NCBI GenBank assembly: GCA_022539475.1
Contig: VCMS01000039.1
Span: 124,001-188,000, forward strand
Direction: 5' to 3'
Source of the DNA: Gracilaria domingensis
Taxonomy: Eukaryota > Rhodophyta > Florideophyceae > Gracilariales > Gracilariaceae
Length of the DNA: 64,000 nucleotides
In this document: positions 11,491 through 21,819 of the stretch, in pieces
Position numbering within the stretch: position 1 is the first letter of the stretch
Layout of the letters: every line of letters begins with the position of its first letter
Notes under the pieces: model-generated
What the model was told of the DNA's origin: nothing
Seen by the model: only the letters and a program-made list of their open reading frames with translations
The model's database searches: none
Position numbers and translations under genes: made by a program

Positions 11491-12474
11491 CGGCGTCTCC
11501 TCGGTCGTGTCGGAAACTACCGTGCTTTTTTCCACGGCCATTCACAGCGTGTACGCGCCCGCCGCCATCGTCAGCACGTCTGTGCTCGGCTTGAACAGAG
11601 CGAGCACCCCCTCTTCGAACACGATTAGCGCCACCAACAGTCCTAAATTCGACACGATGGTCGACAAGGGCTTGCCGCTAAACAGCCGCAGCCCGTGCTC
11701 GTACGCTTCGTACACTTTTGCGAGCTGCGCCATGTCCCTAATGACCAGCTCGAAGTTGGCAGTGTCCAGCGAGGCGCAGAGCTGTACCGACACCACGCGC
11801 CTGCCACCGCCTGAATCACAATGTCCGTACTGCGCACGCTCTCGCCCGTGAACACCGCCTCCAGCTTGAAGTTGGTGCTCTCGATCACTTCCTTGCGTTA
11901 CCCGAGGTCTAGCCGGATCTTCGCTGCCCAACCGGCACAGCGTCGCATCCAGCCGCTTGTTAACATCTACCATCACTACCGAGTCCATCCTTCACAGCGC
12001 CACCGTGCTGTTGTTCACGAGGCGCACCAGCTGCAGCAGCGCGCGCGAGTCACGTGTGAGCGACGCGGCCGCACTCACTACCGTAACCACCATCGCGCCA
12101 TTCCCCGACCGTTTTAGCATCAGCTGAGGCACTTTCTGCCCCGCGCGGCACTGGAACCGAATTGTCTTCCTCACGTAGTACATGGACTGCCGGAACAGCA
12201 GCACGCACACGGCCAGCACCAGCTTCTCAAACCTGTGGACACGCGGCAGTCTCAGCGCCTTGTACAATACCGCAATCACCACGCACGCCACGCTCTCGAC
12301 AAAGTCCACCAGCTGAACCACGTGCGCCGCGATAAAGATGGCCGACTTTGCCAACTTCTGCGATATGGCACCCTTCGCGCACCCTACGTCCAATCTTGCT
12401 GCGACGCCATCTTCTTCATACGTCGCCATCGTCGCCGTCCTCGTTCTCGTCCGGCTGCAGAAACGAGTGGGCAA
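11475..12474 (-). pseudogene. Membrane-protein family, copy 1, degenerate
   Basis: Read from high to low coordinates, this matches copy 3 (19647-20940) segment by segment. There is a hydrophobic stretch then RLPRVHRFEKLVLAV (copy 3 LPRVYAFEKLLLDVG), SMYYVRKTIRFQC (SMRYVHKCIRFEC), YEHGLRLFSGKPLS (YERGVRLFNGKRLS), and a two-helix region ending STDVLTMAAGAYTL (SADVLTLAVGAFTL). The family has roughly four membrane-spanning segments and is not recognised. In-frame stops (after STVAL, and TGA where copy 3 has Trp in AFTLW) and a frame change show it is a pseudogene. A perfect GTGAGT donor word follows DTTEETPSQGG (11475-11480, minus strand), so the ancestral gene may have had an intron there. Confidence 0.55.
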
Positions 12475-12535
12475 ACAGTCACAGAAGCAATGCGGTCAGC
12501 GAGTCGGTAAGCACGGCCGTTGCATTAGGTGGATG

Positions 12536-13640
12536 CTAGTTCCTTGCTCTATCTTGCAGATTCACCACGGCCCGCTTCACCGCACAAAGCGCCCGCCATG
12601 GTGGAACACAATCTGGAGCACCGCCCCCTCCAAAGCGCTGATCAACATGTCCATGTCGCTCACAGCCCCCCTCGTCAACCGGCTTGCCAGACAGCTCCAT
12701 TACCGGGCCAATGTTGCGCATGCCACGTTCTATGCGCGACATCTTGTCGAACGCCAGCAGCACTTTGTCGCACCTGCACGGCGAGAACGCCGTCTCCTAC
12801 TGCGTGTTGTGTAGTGTCGGGGGATCGCCGGACGCTGGGGTAAGAAAAAGGGAAGCGTATGCAATATGGTAGATAGAGGGCTAGGCGAGAAAGGTCACAC
12901 TCACTGAAAACGTTGCTGGTCCGTGAGTTACCATCCATTGCAATTAGGATGGCTTTTTATAGGCGCCCCCGCCAAGCTGGGTTAGAAACCAACTTGACGG
13001 ATTTGTAATCAATAAAGAAATTGCTGAACAAGTCTGCCTGGACTTGGTACGACTACCTGACTCTGCAACTGTTCGGATAAGCAACGAACTCACAAACTGT
13101 ACAGGCATACAGAAGAGAGCGCATTTGCGCGCAATTGCATCCAAGTAATACTGACGTCAGGCAGAGACAGAACGTACTGCCTTGCTGTACGTCAACAGTG
13201 CCAAGTGTGCTGGATCATACAACACTGCGTCTCACCCAGTTCCGCGCTCTTGCACGCCGTCATCGACAGCATCAACGCTCCCACCGCCAGCGTCAGTACG
13301 TCCACGCTGGGCTGACCAGCCCGCAAACTCCCTCGTAGAACACAATCAGCGCCACCGACAGCCCTAGTCCCACCCCATAGATCGACAGGCACTTGCCGTT
13401 GAACAGCTATAGCCAGCGCACGTAGACCTCTCACAGGGCCGCAAACAGCCCCATGCTCTTCGCCACCTGTTCCTTTCTCATACCGCTGAACGACGCTCTC
13501 ACCTCCGCCACCATAGCTTTAGCGTTCACCGTCTGCACGCGTCTGGCTACCTTACCACTTCGTTACCTTCCGCCCGCGCGTTGGTCGCCTCGAACACGAC
13601 CTTTTACCACGCACGCGGTCCCACACGAGACACCCCCTCC
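12536..13640 (-). pseudogene. Membrane-protein family, copy 2, degenerate and split by a solo LTR
   Basis: The minus-strand reading resembles copy 3: MVAEVRASFSG then KEQVAKSMGLFAAL (copy 3 LVAEVSAPFSG, VAKSMGQFEAV), LFNGKCLSIYGVGLGLSVAL (LFNGKRLSIYAVGLSVSAAL), VDVLTLAVGALMLSMTACKS, then GETQ. After a 420-bp LTR insertion it resumes with SPCRCDKVLLAFDKMSRIE (HTCDKELLAFHGLASIT). The N-terminal third seen in the other copies was not found, and several stops and frame changes are present. It sits directly between copies 1 and 3 on the same strand, which points to tandem duplication. Confidence 0.5.
12805..13224 (-). mobile_element. Solo LTR, 420 bp, inside membrane-protein copy 2
   Basis: The segment begins TGTTGTGTAG and ends CATACAACA, with matching tips (TGTTGT / ACAACA). 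It is flanked by 5-bp direct repeats ctgcg (12800-12804 and 13225-13229). A minus-strand TATA-like word CTATAAAAAG lies at about 12953-12962. No internal retroelement sequence remains, as expected after recombination between two LTRs. Family (gypsy or copia) unknown. Confidence 0.75.
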
Positions 13641-13810
13641 GATTTCGCTGCACAGCTGGAGCGCCTATCTCTGGATGTCGGATGGCAGCCTGACCTTGTG
13701 CTGTTTGGCACGGGCGCCTCGTTCATGCAGCTTGAGAATGAAGGTCAGTCACTCGCAGCGGATGATGCTGCGGCGCATTGCCAACACTGTGAGCTTCGGC
13801 TTAATTTACT

Positions 13811-14145
13811 TGCTCACACGGCGTTATCCGGCGCGGGGCCCGCGGCGGCGCAGTCGGGGCACAGAAGGCGCGATAGTGGCGCGTTCTCGCGCAGCCGCAG
13901 CGCGGACACGTTCTTGACCCGCCTTACGGCGGCCACGTGCGCCAGCCCGGGCACGTAGCCTCCTGCCATGTCGAAGCGATCAAACGACAGCCGCGGCCCC
14001 CTCCACTTGAGGAAATGGCGGTAGTGTTCTAAGACACACGCATACGCACAGAACCGCCTCCAGCACGCTGATCGACCACATCCGCGGCATTGTCGTGCGC
14101 CGCAGTCGCCGCCACCTCCCGGCGCACCTCCGGCACCCAGCACAC
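13811..14145 (-). pseudogene. Membrane-protein family, copy 3, C-terminal part (left flank of element G2)
   Basis: The first codons to the left of the G2 insertion (minus strand: tgg gtg ccg gag gtg cgc cgg gag gtg gcg) continue the frame that ends PEVRQVC at 19652, across the duplicated cacac, until a stop after about 45 codons. A second open frame gives EHYRHFLKWRGPRLSFDR, MAGGYVPGLAHVAAVRRVKN and ends GPAPDNAV. This looks like real coding sequence and may follow through an intron or a frame change. Function unknown. Confidence 0.4.
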
Positions 14146-14313
14146 TGTAAGAGTAGGCTCGGCCTAGCGTCTCTCTCTACGTCAAATCTTCTAAAGGTTC
14201 GACTTATGTACAACTGTAACGTCCGTCAAGAATGTTTGAATTTAGATTCAAGCATTCCATGACAACTGTTTGTTTCAGTACAAACAGGTGTGATAGTCAG
14301 TAATTCTACTACA
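14146..14313 (-). repeat. Left (3') LTR of element G2
   Basis: Begins TGTAAGAGTAGGCTC and ends TAATTCTACTACA. It matches the right LTR but lacks about 40 bases present there after gtaggctc. It is preceded by the target duplication cacac. Confidence 0.85.
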
Positions 14314-15600
14314 TTCGCCCTCTGTTTGAACTCGATGACTGCATCGAGTTTTCAAACTGTTTGATCAATTCTGTACAATGTTTCAAGTCATTCTTGTTCG
14401 TCCAAATCTCTTCCTCTTTAGCATCCCCGTCAAAAAGCACTAGATACTGTCTTTTGCGATTGAACCTTCGAGAACCAAGAATACCTACGACTTCTTGCTC
14501 CAGTGTACCTTCAGCGTCAATAACAATTGAAAGTGTCGTTGTGTCGCCTTCTTTTCTATTGAATCTTCTCAATCGAGAAACATGGAAAACATTGTGTGCT
14601 TTCTTCATCGAAGGAGGAAGTTCAATCTTATAAGTCAGGGGTCCCATAACTTCCTTCACGGCAAACGGTCCCATAAACTTCGGTTGCCACTTCGTCGCGA
14701 GTCCTGCTTTACTTGCTGCACTTGTCCTCTCTGCTTTCAGCAACACGAGATCGCCAACACTAAACTCTTCATGTCTTCGTTTCCTGTTAGCGTAAAACGT
14801 TTGACGTGCAATTGCGTTGGTTAAGTTGTCCTTAGCTGCCGCTTGGAAGGCCATACGTCTCACGAGGTAGTCAACCGCCGCCGGACAATTTGTCTCACTC
14901 TTTCTCAACTTTCTAGTTAGTTCAGACTTCGGGACACGAACAATGTCTACTTCAAATGGAGAAATAGCAGTGCTCTTATGCGCTGTTGAGTTATATTGAT
15001 ACTCCAATTCGCTAGGCATGCAATCCCAATTCGTTGGATTCTTCTGCACTGTGCTTCTTATCATTGACGAAAGAGTTCTTATCATATTTTCCGACTGTCC
15101 ATCCGTCTGTGGATGACCTTTTGTCACCATATTTAACTCAACATGTAGCATTCTCGTAATATCCTTGAAGTAGTGAGACTTGAACAGCTTGTCGCGGTCT
15201 AGAATAATTCTCTTCGGTACTCCATGCTTCGAAAATACGTTGTCGAACAGTAACTGTACGACTTCCATGGATGTCACTGTCTTGGACGTAGGAATAAAGA
15301 GAGCTCTCTTCGAGAGTTTCTCAACTACGACCAGTACTGAATCTTTCCTCGTCTCGGACATCGGGAATTCTGACACAAAATCCATTGACACTACATCCCA
15401 ACAAGCATCGGGAACCTTGTGAGGCTGTAGTTTACCACTTGGAAGTGTACGGGTTTCCTTATTATGCTGGCATTCTTTGCAGATTCTTACGTACTCTTGA
15501 ATGTCTGCAAGCATTCGTTTGCAATAGAAATGTTTTGCACACAGCAAGTATGTGTTTTCCCAGCCAAAATGTCCAGGCAAGTGAAATTCATTCATGATTT
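14314..15600 (-). CDS. Element G2 integrase with chromodomain-like C-terminus (part of a broken element)
   Basis: The order is an HHCC zinc-binding region (HFYCKRMLADIQEYVRICKE then CQHNK), the integrase core (VVSMDFVSEFPMSETRKDS, IILDRDKLFKSHYF, GHPQTDGQSENMIRTL), a GPFAVKEVMGPLTYKIELP motif, and a C-terminal module EVVGILGSRRFNRKRQYLV followed by WTNKNDLKHCTELIKQFE. The last module has the strand-strand-helix order of a chromodomain. Coordinates are rounded to the recognisable part. Confidence 0.8.
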
Positions 15601-15699
15601 CGCTCCGAATATTCTCTTCATTTGGAACAACTACGCGTTCTGACGTGCCTTTTGCGTTCCAATATATCAGTCCATCTCGGAAAGTATAGTTAGATATTT

Positions 15700-17720
15700 A
15701 CATTGCAGTCTTCTTATTTGGCGGTTCGCTGCCATCTCGTAGTGTTGTGAGAATATTCCTTGTCCAAGTATCGTTCTCATATGCTTTCTGAATTGCTCTA
15801 CGCAGGTCATTGCCCTGTACTCGAAGTGCTTTCAAAGTAGGATGGCATTCGTACAGTCTACTCAAAGCATCAGCCGCTGTATTCTTCGAGCCTTTGATGT
15901 GTTCTACCTGGAACGTGTAGCACTGCAGTTCATCAAGCCATCTCATCTGTCTTCTTGAAAGCTTCGACTTCGTCTGCAAATATTTGATGGGCTCATGATC
16001 CGTGCGTATTATGAATGGTCTATCTCTCAGATATACGGACCATTCTCGTAACGCGATCATGATTGCAAGCAATTCTTGGTCTCCGGTGACCAACCTGGTC
16101 TCTGCTTCCGATAATCGATGGGACAGAAACGATACAGGTTGTCCGTTTTGTTCCACGTTGGCGCCTACCGCGTACTTCGAGGCATCAGTAGTTACTACGA
16201 ACACTTCATCTGATGATGGGTGTCTTAATACTGGTGCTAATGTTAGCCTTTGTTTCAATTCTAGAAATGCAGAATTCTGTTCTTCCTTCCATTGAAAGTT
16301 CTTAGTAGGCAGCAAGTCGGTTATTGGTCGTGCAATTCGTGCAAAACCCTTCATGAACCCTCTATGGAAGTTTGCAAGCCCCATGAACTTCTGCACATCT
16401 TTCACTGAAGACGGCGTGAGCCAATTCTCTACTGCTTCTAAGAGTCTCTGCTGCGTGTGAACCCCTTTTGAATTGATTTTGAAGCCAAGATAGTCCACCT
16501 CTGTCGCACCGAAGTTGCATCTGCTTGGTCTGATATAGAGCTTATGCTTCCTGAGAATCTGAAAGAGCTTCCGTAAATGTCGTCTGTGCTCTTCTAGGTT
16601 CTGGCTGTAGATGAGAATATCATCTAAGTAGAAAACCATGCATTCTCCATGCAACTTGCAAACGACGTGTGCTAATAAGCGAGAGAATGCTGCGGGAGCA
16701 TTCGTCAATCCAAAGCACAAAACCCTCCATTCAAATGATCCATATCGGGTGCGTATAGCTGTCTTATGGCAGTCTTCTTCTCTAAGCCTCATCTGATGGT
16801 AGCCCCAGATCAAATCAATCTGTGAAAATATCTGGGCTCCTGCTACCTGATCAATTGTTTCGTTGATCAACGGAATAGGGCTGGCATCTGGAATGGTTAT
16901 CTTATTCAGTGCCCTGTAGTCACAAACCATTCGAAGGTCACCATTCTTCTTTTTAATGAAGAAAACTCGTGCCCCATAGGGTGATGAAGATGGTCGAAGG
17001 AGCCCTTTTCCTAAATACTTCTGTATCTGACGCTTCAATTTCTGTAGTTCGTGAGGTGAAAGTCTAATAACAGGTCGGACAGGAGGTTTTGAACCAGGTA
17101 TGAGATTGATTTCGAATTCCATTCCGCGTGGCGGAGGTAACTCATCTGGCAATTCCTCTCTAAAAATGTCTTTAAACTCTGTTAGCACATCACGAAGTTC
17201 AGGTGCGCACTTTGTCTCTGAAAGTATTGACTCTTGTTCCTTCGTTATTTTGACGGCGAACAGTTGGCAATCTCCTTTCTTGATCTCTTTACACATCTTC
17301 TTCAGTGATATTTGTTTGAAACAAGTATCGTTTGAAATCGCCCTCCCTTGTCCTCTAGGTTTCATCGTCACAATAGTTCCATTACCTCGTTTGATCCTGA
17401 TGAGGTTTGTCTTCCAATCAATGGAAGGGTTGTGTTCCTTAAGCCAGGGTCTCCCCAATATGAGAAACGGAACACCAATGTCTTCCTTCATATTGATGAC
17501 AAAAATTTGTTTCTGACTTAAGAATCCGTTCATGTTCAACATTGCAGTTGTTTCACCTAGCACTGTTGTTTTTGATGAATCTCCCAGTTCTACGTCAACC
17601 CCTGTGACTTCTTTTAAAACCAAATTCAGTCTCCTGGCGTTCTCAAGAGACATAAAGTTGTGTGACGCATATGAATCCACAACTGTCTTCACTAGACGTC
17701 CTGATAGTGTACCATCATAC
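15700..17720 (-). CDS. Element G2 protease, reverse transcriptase and RNase H (part of a broken element)
   Basis: The N-terminal part resembles a retroviral-type aspartic protease (GRLVKTVVDSYASHNFMSL, FLILGRPWLKEHNPSIDW). The RT follows, with FEINLIPGSKPPVRP, FFIKKKNGDLRMVCDYRALN, FGLTNAPAAFSRL and YLDDILIYSQNLEEH. RNase H is seen as VVTTDASKYAVGANVEQNG and IIRTDHEPIKYLQ, and the region ends in the tether (EHIKGSKNTAADALSRL). These are standard Ty3/gypsy features. Coordinates are rounded to the recognisable part. Confidence 0.85.
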
Positions 17721-17899
17721 ATCCAGTTATCTTACTCTGCAAAATACAATGCAGAGAGGAAAGGCAACTCGTTTTCAGATTTTCCTTCTGGAGCCGCACT
17801 GGTGTGCGGCGTCACTCGTTTTTTGAGTGATTGGCGGCCCTGTTGTCATTCTTCTCATTTCGACATGAGTGCTTCGGGTCGCCCCATTCTTTCTTCCCG

Positions 17900-18780
17900 C
17901 ACTTAAAAACACCTATCATTTTTTCTGTACAAGATAGTTTTTCCTCGCTTCATTGGACCCCAACAAATGGCATAATTATCCTTGGTAATTTTTCTGTTGT
18001 CTTTAGACAATTTACCACTCTTTGAGCCATTTCCAGCCTTGGTGTTCTTCTTTGAACCCTGCGAATCTTTCTGTGAGTTGTTCTGTAACTCATCTGCTGG
18101 TTTGAAAGAAAGCTCAAGTGTTCTCGCGTAATCATACGCTGGTTGCATAGAAGAATTACTCACGCGATCAACTGGATGCGAGGTTGGAAACTTTTCTGTG
18201 AATTTTCCTTTGTACATCTTCGGCAGGCTGTTGAAAAAATAGATGTATGCTTCATTATTGCTTGTGCCACACAACATGATTAAATCTTCAAATCGAGCAA
18301 TGTGGTCATCCATAGACCCATTCTCCTTTAAACACAAGCCCATAAGCTTGACTCTGGCTGTTGCAAATTCATTTGCTGGGACAAATTATGCAATCATGGC
18401 TTTCTCCAATTGTTTCAGAGTAGAGGGCTTATTGTTTTCTCTCTCAAGAAGCAACATCCATGAGGCAGCTCTATCCTGAAAATGACACTCGGCTAAGTCA
18501 AGCATCTTTTGTTCAGAATAATTGTAAAGCTTGCCGTACTTCTTGATAGAATAGAAGAAACTATTCACCTTTTCCGTGGTTCTTTCTGATGCTTTTGCAG
18601 TAAACGAAGCTACTGGCGGAGCTTTAATCGAGTTCGACGGAACAGATGCCTGTCTGTGGTTGCTTTGCTGCAATTGCGACTGTAGTGTCTGAATAGTAAG
18701 ACTCTGCGTTTGGACCGTGTCTCGTAGAGCTTGGAGCTCGTCGGTCAAATTTTGTAGCTGTGATGCCTCATTCACACTAC
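17900..18780 (-). CDS. Element G2 gag-like region (part of a broken element)
   Basis: The minus strand shows a coiled-coil-like N-terminus (LQNLTDELQALRDTVQTQSL then TIQTLQSQLQQS), a capsid-like region (VNSFFYSIKKYGKLYNYSEQ, CHFQDRAASWMLLLERE) and a Lys/Ser-rich tail. The layout fits Ty3/gypsy Gag. It lies next to the right LTR, where gag is expected. Coordinates are rounded. Confidence 0.65.
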
Positions 18781-18869
18781 CTTCATCTTAAGGCAAACTC
18801 TGGTCCCTGGACGGACGAACCATTGTTCAAAAATGTTTCTCGTGTGAACGTACCTTAGATGCTACTAAA

Positions 18870-19646
18870 TGTAACAGTAGGCTCTTACCGAATCACTTTA
18901 CTCACGCTAAGCTGAGTACTGAGGCCTAGCTTCTCTCTCTGCATCGAATCTGTAGAGAAATGCATTATAAAATGTTCCAGATATGTATCTGGATCTCGAT
19001 GGTTTTGGGACCCAGGAGGAGTACTGTAGGAGTCGCATTTGTGTGGTGGTGGAACTACGTTTACTGATACAGAAGATATATCTCTTTCGAGAGATATATC
19101 GTGGATACACTGTATTTGATTTATTAGAGGCGCATATGCGCCTGTCTAGAGCTCCTGCAACTAATCTGGCTCAGCGGGGAGATACGCGGTTTAGCAGGTT
19201 TACGCTATCTCGAACAGTACTTAAGTAGAGAACTAGTTGTCGGTGAACGACTTCAATGTCCTAAAATTCATCAATAAACTATTCTACCTACTTCTACAGT
19301 ACTACATCTGTGTGCCACTCGCACTCGATATACGCGACGCAGCCCCACCGGGGGCCGTTAGTCTCGTGCACATGCAGCCCCACCGAGGGCCGCCACTGTG
19401 CTCCCCACCGTCGTCCAGTAGAACAGCGCCGCCGGGCGCCGGGACACTGGGCCTCGTTGGTCCGGAACTCTAGCTCCTGAAGGAGCCAGAGGACCGCGAG
19501 TCGACAGACTTCGACAGAATCTTCTAAAGGTTCGAGTTATATACAACTGTAACGTCCGTTAAAAATGTTTGAATTCAGATTCAAGCATTCCATGACAACT
19601 GTTTGTTTCAATACAAACGGATGTGATAGTCAGTAATTCTATTACA
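18870..19646 (-). repeat. Right (5') LTR of element G2, split by a nested solo LTR
   Basis: Begins TGTAACAGTAGGCTC and ends TAATTCTATTACA, followed by the target duplication cacac. The G2 LTR sequence is present at 18870-18950 and 19522-19646. The intervening 566 bp are a separate insertion with its own target duplication. Confidence 0.85.
18951..19516. mobile_element. Solo LTR, 566 bp, nested in the right LTR of G2
   Basis: Begins TGTAGAGAAATGC and ends GACTTCGACA, flanked by gaatc at 18946-18950 and 19517-19521. The left G2 LTR supplies the uninterrupted counterpart (caaatcttctaaagg). The tips TGTAGA..TTCGACA and the size resemble the 589-bp LTR of the copia element at 53789-60032, so it is probably a related copia-type LTR; this is inference. 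It contains the near-duplicate words gcagccccaccgggggccg and gcagccccaccgagggccg. Confidence 0.75.
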
Positions 19647-20940
19647 CACACCTGGCGCACCTCTGGCGTGATGCTGGCCAGCCCATGGAACGCAAGCAGC
19701 TCTTTGTCGCACGTGTGCGGCAGGAACGACGTCTCCTCCTGCGTGTCGCCCAGCGCCGCGCTCTTGCCCACCGTCATCCATAGAGTGAACGCGCCCACCG
19801 CCAACGTCAGCACATCCGCACTCGGCCGCAGCAGCCCTGGCAGCCCCTCGTAGAACAAGATCAGCGCCGCCGACACGCTCAGCCCCACCGCGTAGATTGA
19901 CAGGCGCTTGCCGTTGAACAGGCGCACCCCGCGCTCGTAAGCCTCGCACACGGCCTCAAACTGCCCCATGCTCTTCGCCACCAGCTCCACGCTCTCGCCG
20001 CTGAACGGCGCGCTCACCTCCGCCACCAACGCCTTCCGGCCCACCATCTGCACGCGGCTGTCCACCCCCACCGCCTCGCCGCAATCCGCCGCGCAAACAC
20101 CGCCTCCACGCGGAAGCTAGTCGCCTCGAACACGTCCTTGTGATACCTCAGGTCGATCGCCGTGTGCTCGCGGCACGCGCCGCACAGCGCGCGCTCGATG
20201 TGCCGGTTGGTGCCCACCATGAGAAGCACGCTGTGCCGCCAGTACGCCGCCTTCTTGTATTTCATATACCGCAGCAGCTGCAGTATCGCCGCGCTCTCGT
20301 GGCTCAGCTACTCCACCGACGTGATGATGGTCACCACGAACACCTCAATCCCGTGCCGGTTGGCGCGCAGCAGCGGCACGCCGTTTTCGCCACCGCATTC
20401 GAAGCGGATGCACTTGTGCACGTAGCGCATGGACGGCCGACACAGCAGCGCGCCCACGTCCAGCAGCAGTTTCTCAAACGCGTACACGCGCGGCAGCTTG
20501 AGCGTAGCGAATAGTAGCGCCATCAGGATCCAAGTCAGCGTCTCCATCAAGCCCACCAACCGCAACAGCTGCGCCAGCAGCACCACTGTCACCGAAGCGC
20601 CCTTCTCGGACAGCCCGCTGTTCACGCACTTATGCTGCCACTGGCGCTTAATTGAGGTGTCGTCGCCGTAATCATCGCCACTGTTATCATCTTCGTCACC
20701 GTCGTCATCATCGTCGTCGCCGTCATCGTCGTCATCGTCGTCGGGGTACAGAAACACATCGGTGAAGAAACGAAGAATACAGGAGTTCAGAAAGGCGGTG
20801 ATGATGGGGCGGCGCAGCAGGTCGAGCCCAATGCCGAGCTCAAGGTCGTGCAGACTGAGCCCTGTGGTGATGCGTGGGAGGGTAGTGAAGTTTCCGCAGA
20901 TCGGCGGCGCTCAGGAGCGGGTAGTTACAAATGTTTTAAA
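19647..20940 (-). pseudogene. Membrane-protein family, copy 3, N-terminal and central part (right flank of element G2)
   Basis: This is the best preserved member of the family. Order on the minus strand: a helical N-terminus (ITTGLSLHDLELGIGLDLL, ITAFLNSCILRFFTDVFLY), a run of about 30 mostly acidic residues, a hydrophobic pair (VVLLAQLLRLVGLMETLTW, ILMALLFATLKLPRVYAFEK), a conserved SMRYVHKCIRFECGGENG, MKYKKAAYWRHSVLLMVGTN, PFSGESVELVAKSMGQFEAV, two more hydrophobic helices (SIYAVGLSVSAALILFYEG, SADVLTLAVGAFTLWMTVG) and HTCDKELLAFHGLASITPEV. A stop after IITSVE and a frame change near VFARRI indicate decay unless introns lie there. The start is unclear: an ATG at 20755-20757 precedes FLYPDDDD, but the frame runs open further upstream. 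Resemblance of FSGES to the P-type ATPase TGES motif is not supported by any other ATPase motif. Confidence 0.5.
20661..20742. repeat. GTC/ATC trinucleotide microsatellite coding poly-Asp
   Basis: Impure repeats of gtc/atc on the plus strand translate on the minus strand to an Asp-rich tract with scattered Gly, Glu and Asn. It lies inside membrane-protein copy 3 and would be a disordered acidic loop. Confidence 0.7.
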
Positions 20941-20944
20941 GAAA

Positions 20945-21500
20945 TGTACTTCCAGCCCACTTTCGTTTGTACCTTCTCCGCTCCCGCGTTTACCCCACCG
21001 CCTTGCTGTGTGCCAGCGCTTCCTTTCAGTTACCGTTCGTACGTAGTAACGCCGCATTTCCGTTACAAAACTTTGACAATCACTTTCGTCCGTTCCCATG
21101 AACTCCGCTCCGACCAACACACTTACCTCTTCTTCTTCTCTTTTCTAACTTTCCCTAACTGATCCCAAAGGCACTAAAATCTCCAGACCACGCTAGCTCA
21201 AAGAACAGAATCCTCTGTTTCCAACCACACTCTCCGCCGCCGCCGTCTTGTTCGCGCGTCACCATCGCCTCGCTATGGACATCGAAGCCCATCCGCGATG
21301 ACAGGAGACGACAGTTCCCACCTCACACTGCTCCGACAACTGCGCTTCTCGTTCTCCAGTCTCCTATCGACGCGGTAAAACACTATCCTCACGCGTATCC
21401 TGCCCTACCAAGGCCCCATGTTATACTCCTCCACCTCCGCCGCGTGATGACGTACTGACGGACTTGGTCCATGTCACAGAACTTGGTGGGCAGTGCATGC
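20945..21500. other. Intergenic stretch, no supported gene
   Basis: I see only short overlapping frames on both strands and a pyrimidine-rich segment near 21120-21160. A promoter for the minus-strand copy 3 could lie here, but no clear TATA box or start is seen. Confidence 0.35.
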
Positions 21501-21501
21501 G

Positions 21502-21813
21502 ACAGAAGGTAGCACTGCGCGGCATGTCGCTGCGAAACACAGACACACGAACGTGGTGAAAGAGCTGCTGTAGCGCAGTGCAGACTTCTCTATTCAGAAT
21601 GCTTTCCAGCTGTACGGATACAGGAACGTGATACAGGAGCTGTTGCAGCATGGTGTGCACTTGCATTCATTGTACGACAACGGTGGAAATGCGCTCCACT
21701 CATCAGCTATGTATCCGGACAAAAGGCCGCTGTCCGAGAACTCTAAATCTGGGCTGCAACGAGGGTTCCATAAGACCTTGGTAATCGTGATGACGGCAAG
21801 GAAGGAGACATGA
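21502..21813 (+). pseudogene. Ankyrin-repeat gene fragment with an in-frame stop
   Basis: In the frame containing 21514 the sequence reads STARHVAAKHRHTNVVKELL, a nearly perfect ankyrin unit (consensus G-TALHxAAxxGHxxVVxxLL). A TAG follows at 21571-21573. The same frame then continues RNVIQELLQHGVHLHSLYD and NGGNALHSSA, the next ankyrin unit. It ends at 21811-21813. Upstream sequence is not clearly ankyrin. This is most simply the decayed remnant of an ankyrin-repeat protein gene; translation through the stop is unlikely. Ankyrin repeats bind other proteins; the target is unknown. Confidence 0.6.
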
Positions 21814-21819
21814 TTGCTG

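Larger units (their letters stand above)
14146..19646 (-). mobile_element. Ty3/gypsy LTR retrotransposon, chromovirus type (element G2), broken
   Basis: Two TG..CA LTRs bound a minus-strand interior with chromovirus order, flanked by exact 5-bp repeats cacac (14141-14145 and 19647-19651). Gag lies at about 17900-18780, protease-RT-RNase H at about 15700-17720, and integrase plus chromodomain-like tail at about 14310-15600. The element interrupts membrane-protein copy 3. The alignable LTR halves differ at about nine of 125 positions, the left LTR is shorter, and the right one contains a nested solo LTR. It therefore looks older than the copia elements at 23.9 and 53.8 kb. It is broken, with several breaks. 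Confidence 0.92.

Noticed and set aside
19559-20071. P-type ATPase, suggested by the FSGES motif in the membrane-protein family
   Set aside because: No DKTGT phosphorylation motif, no nucleotide-binding motifs, and the order of hydrophobic segments does not fit.
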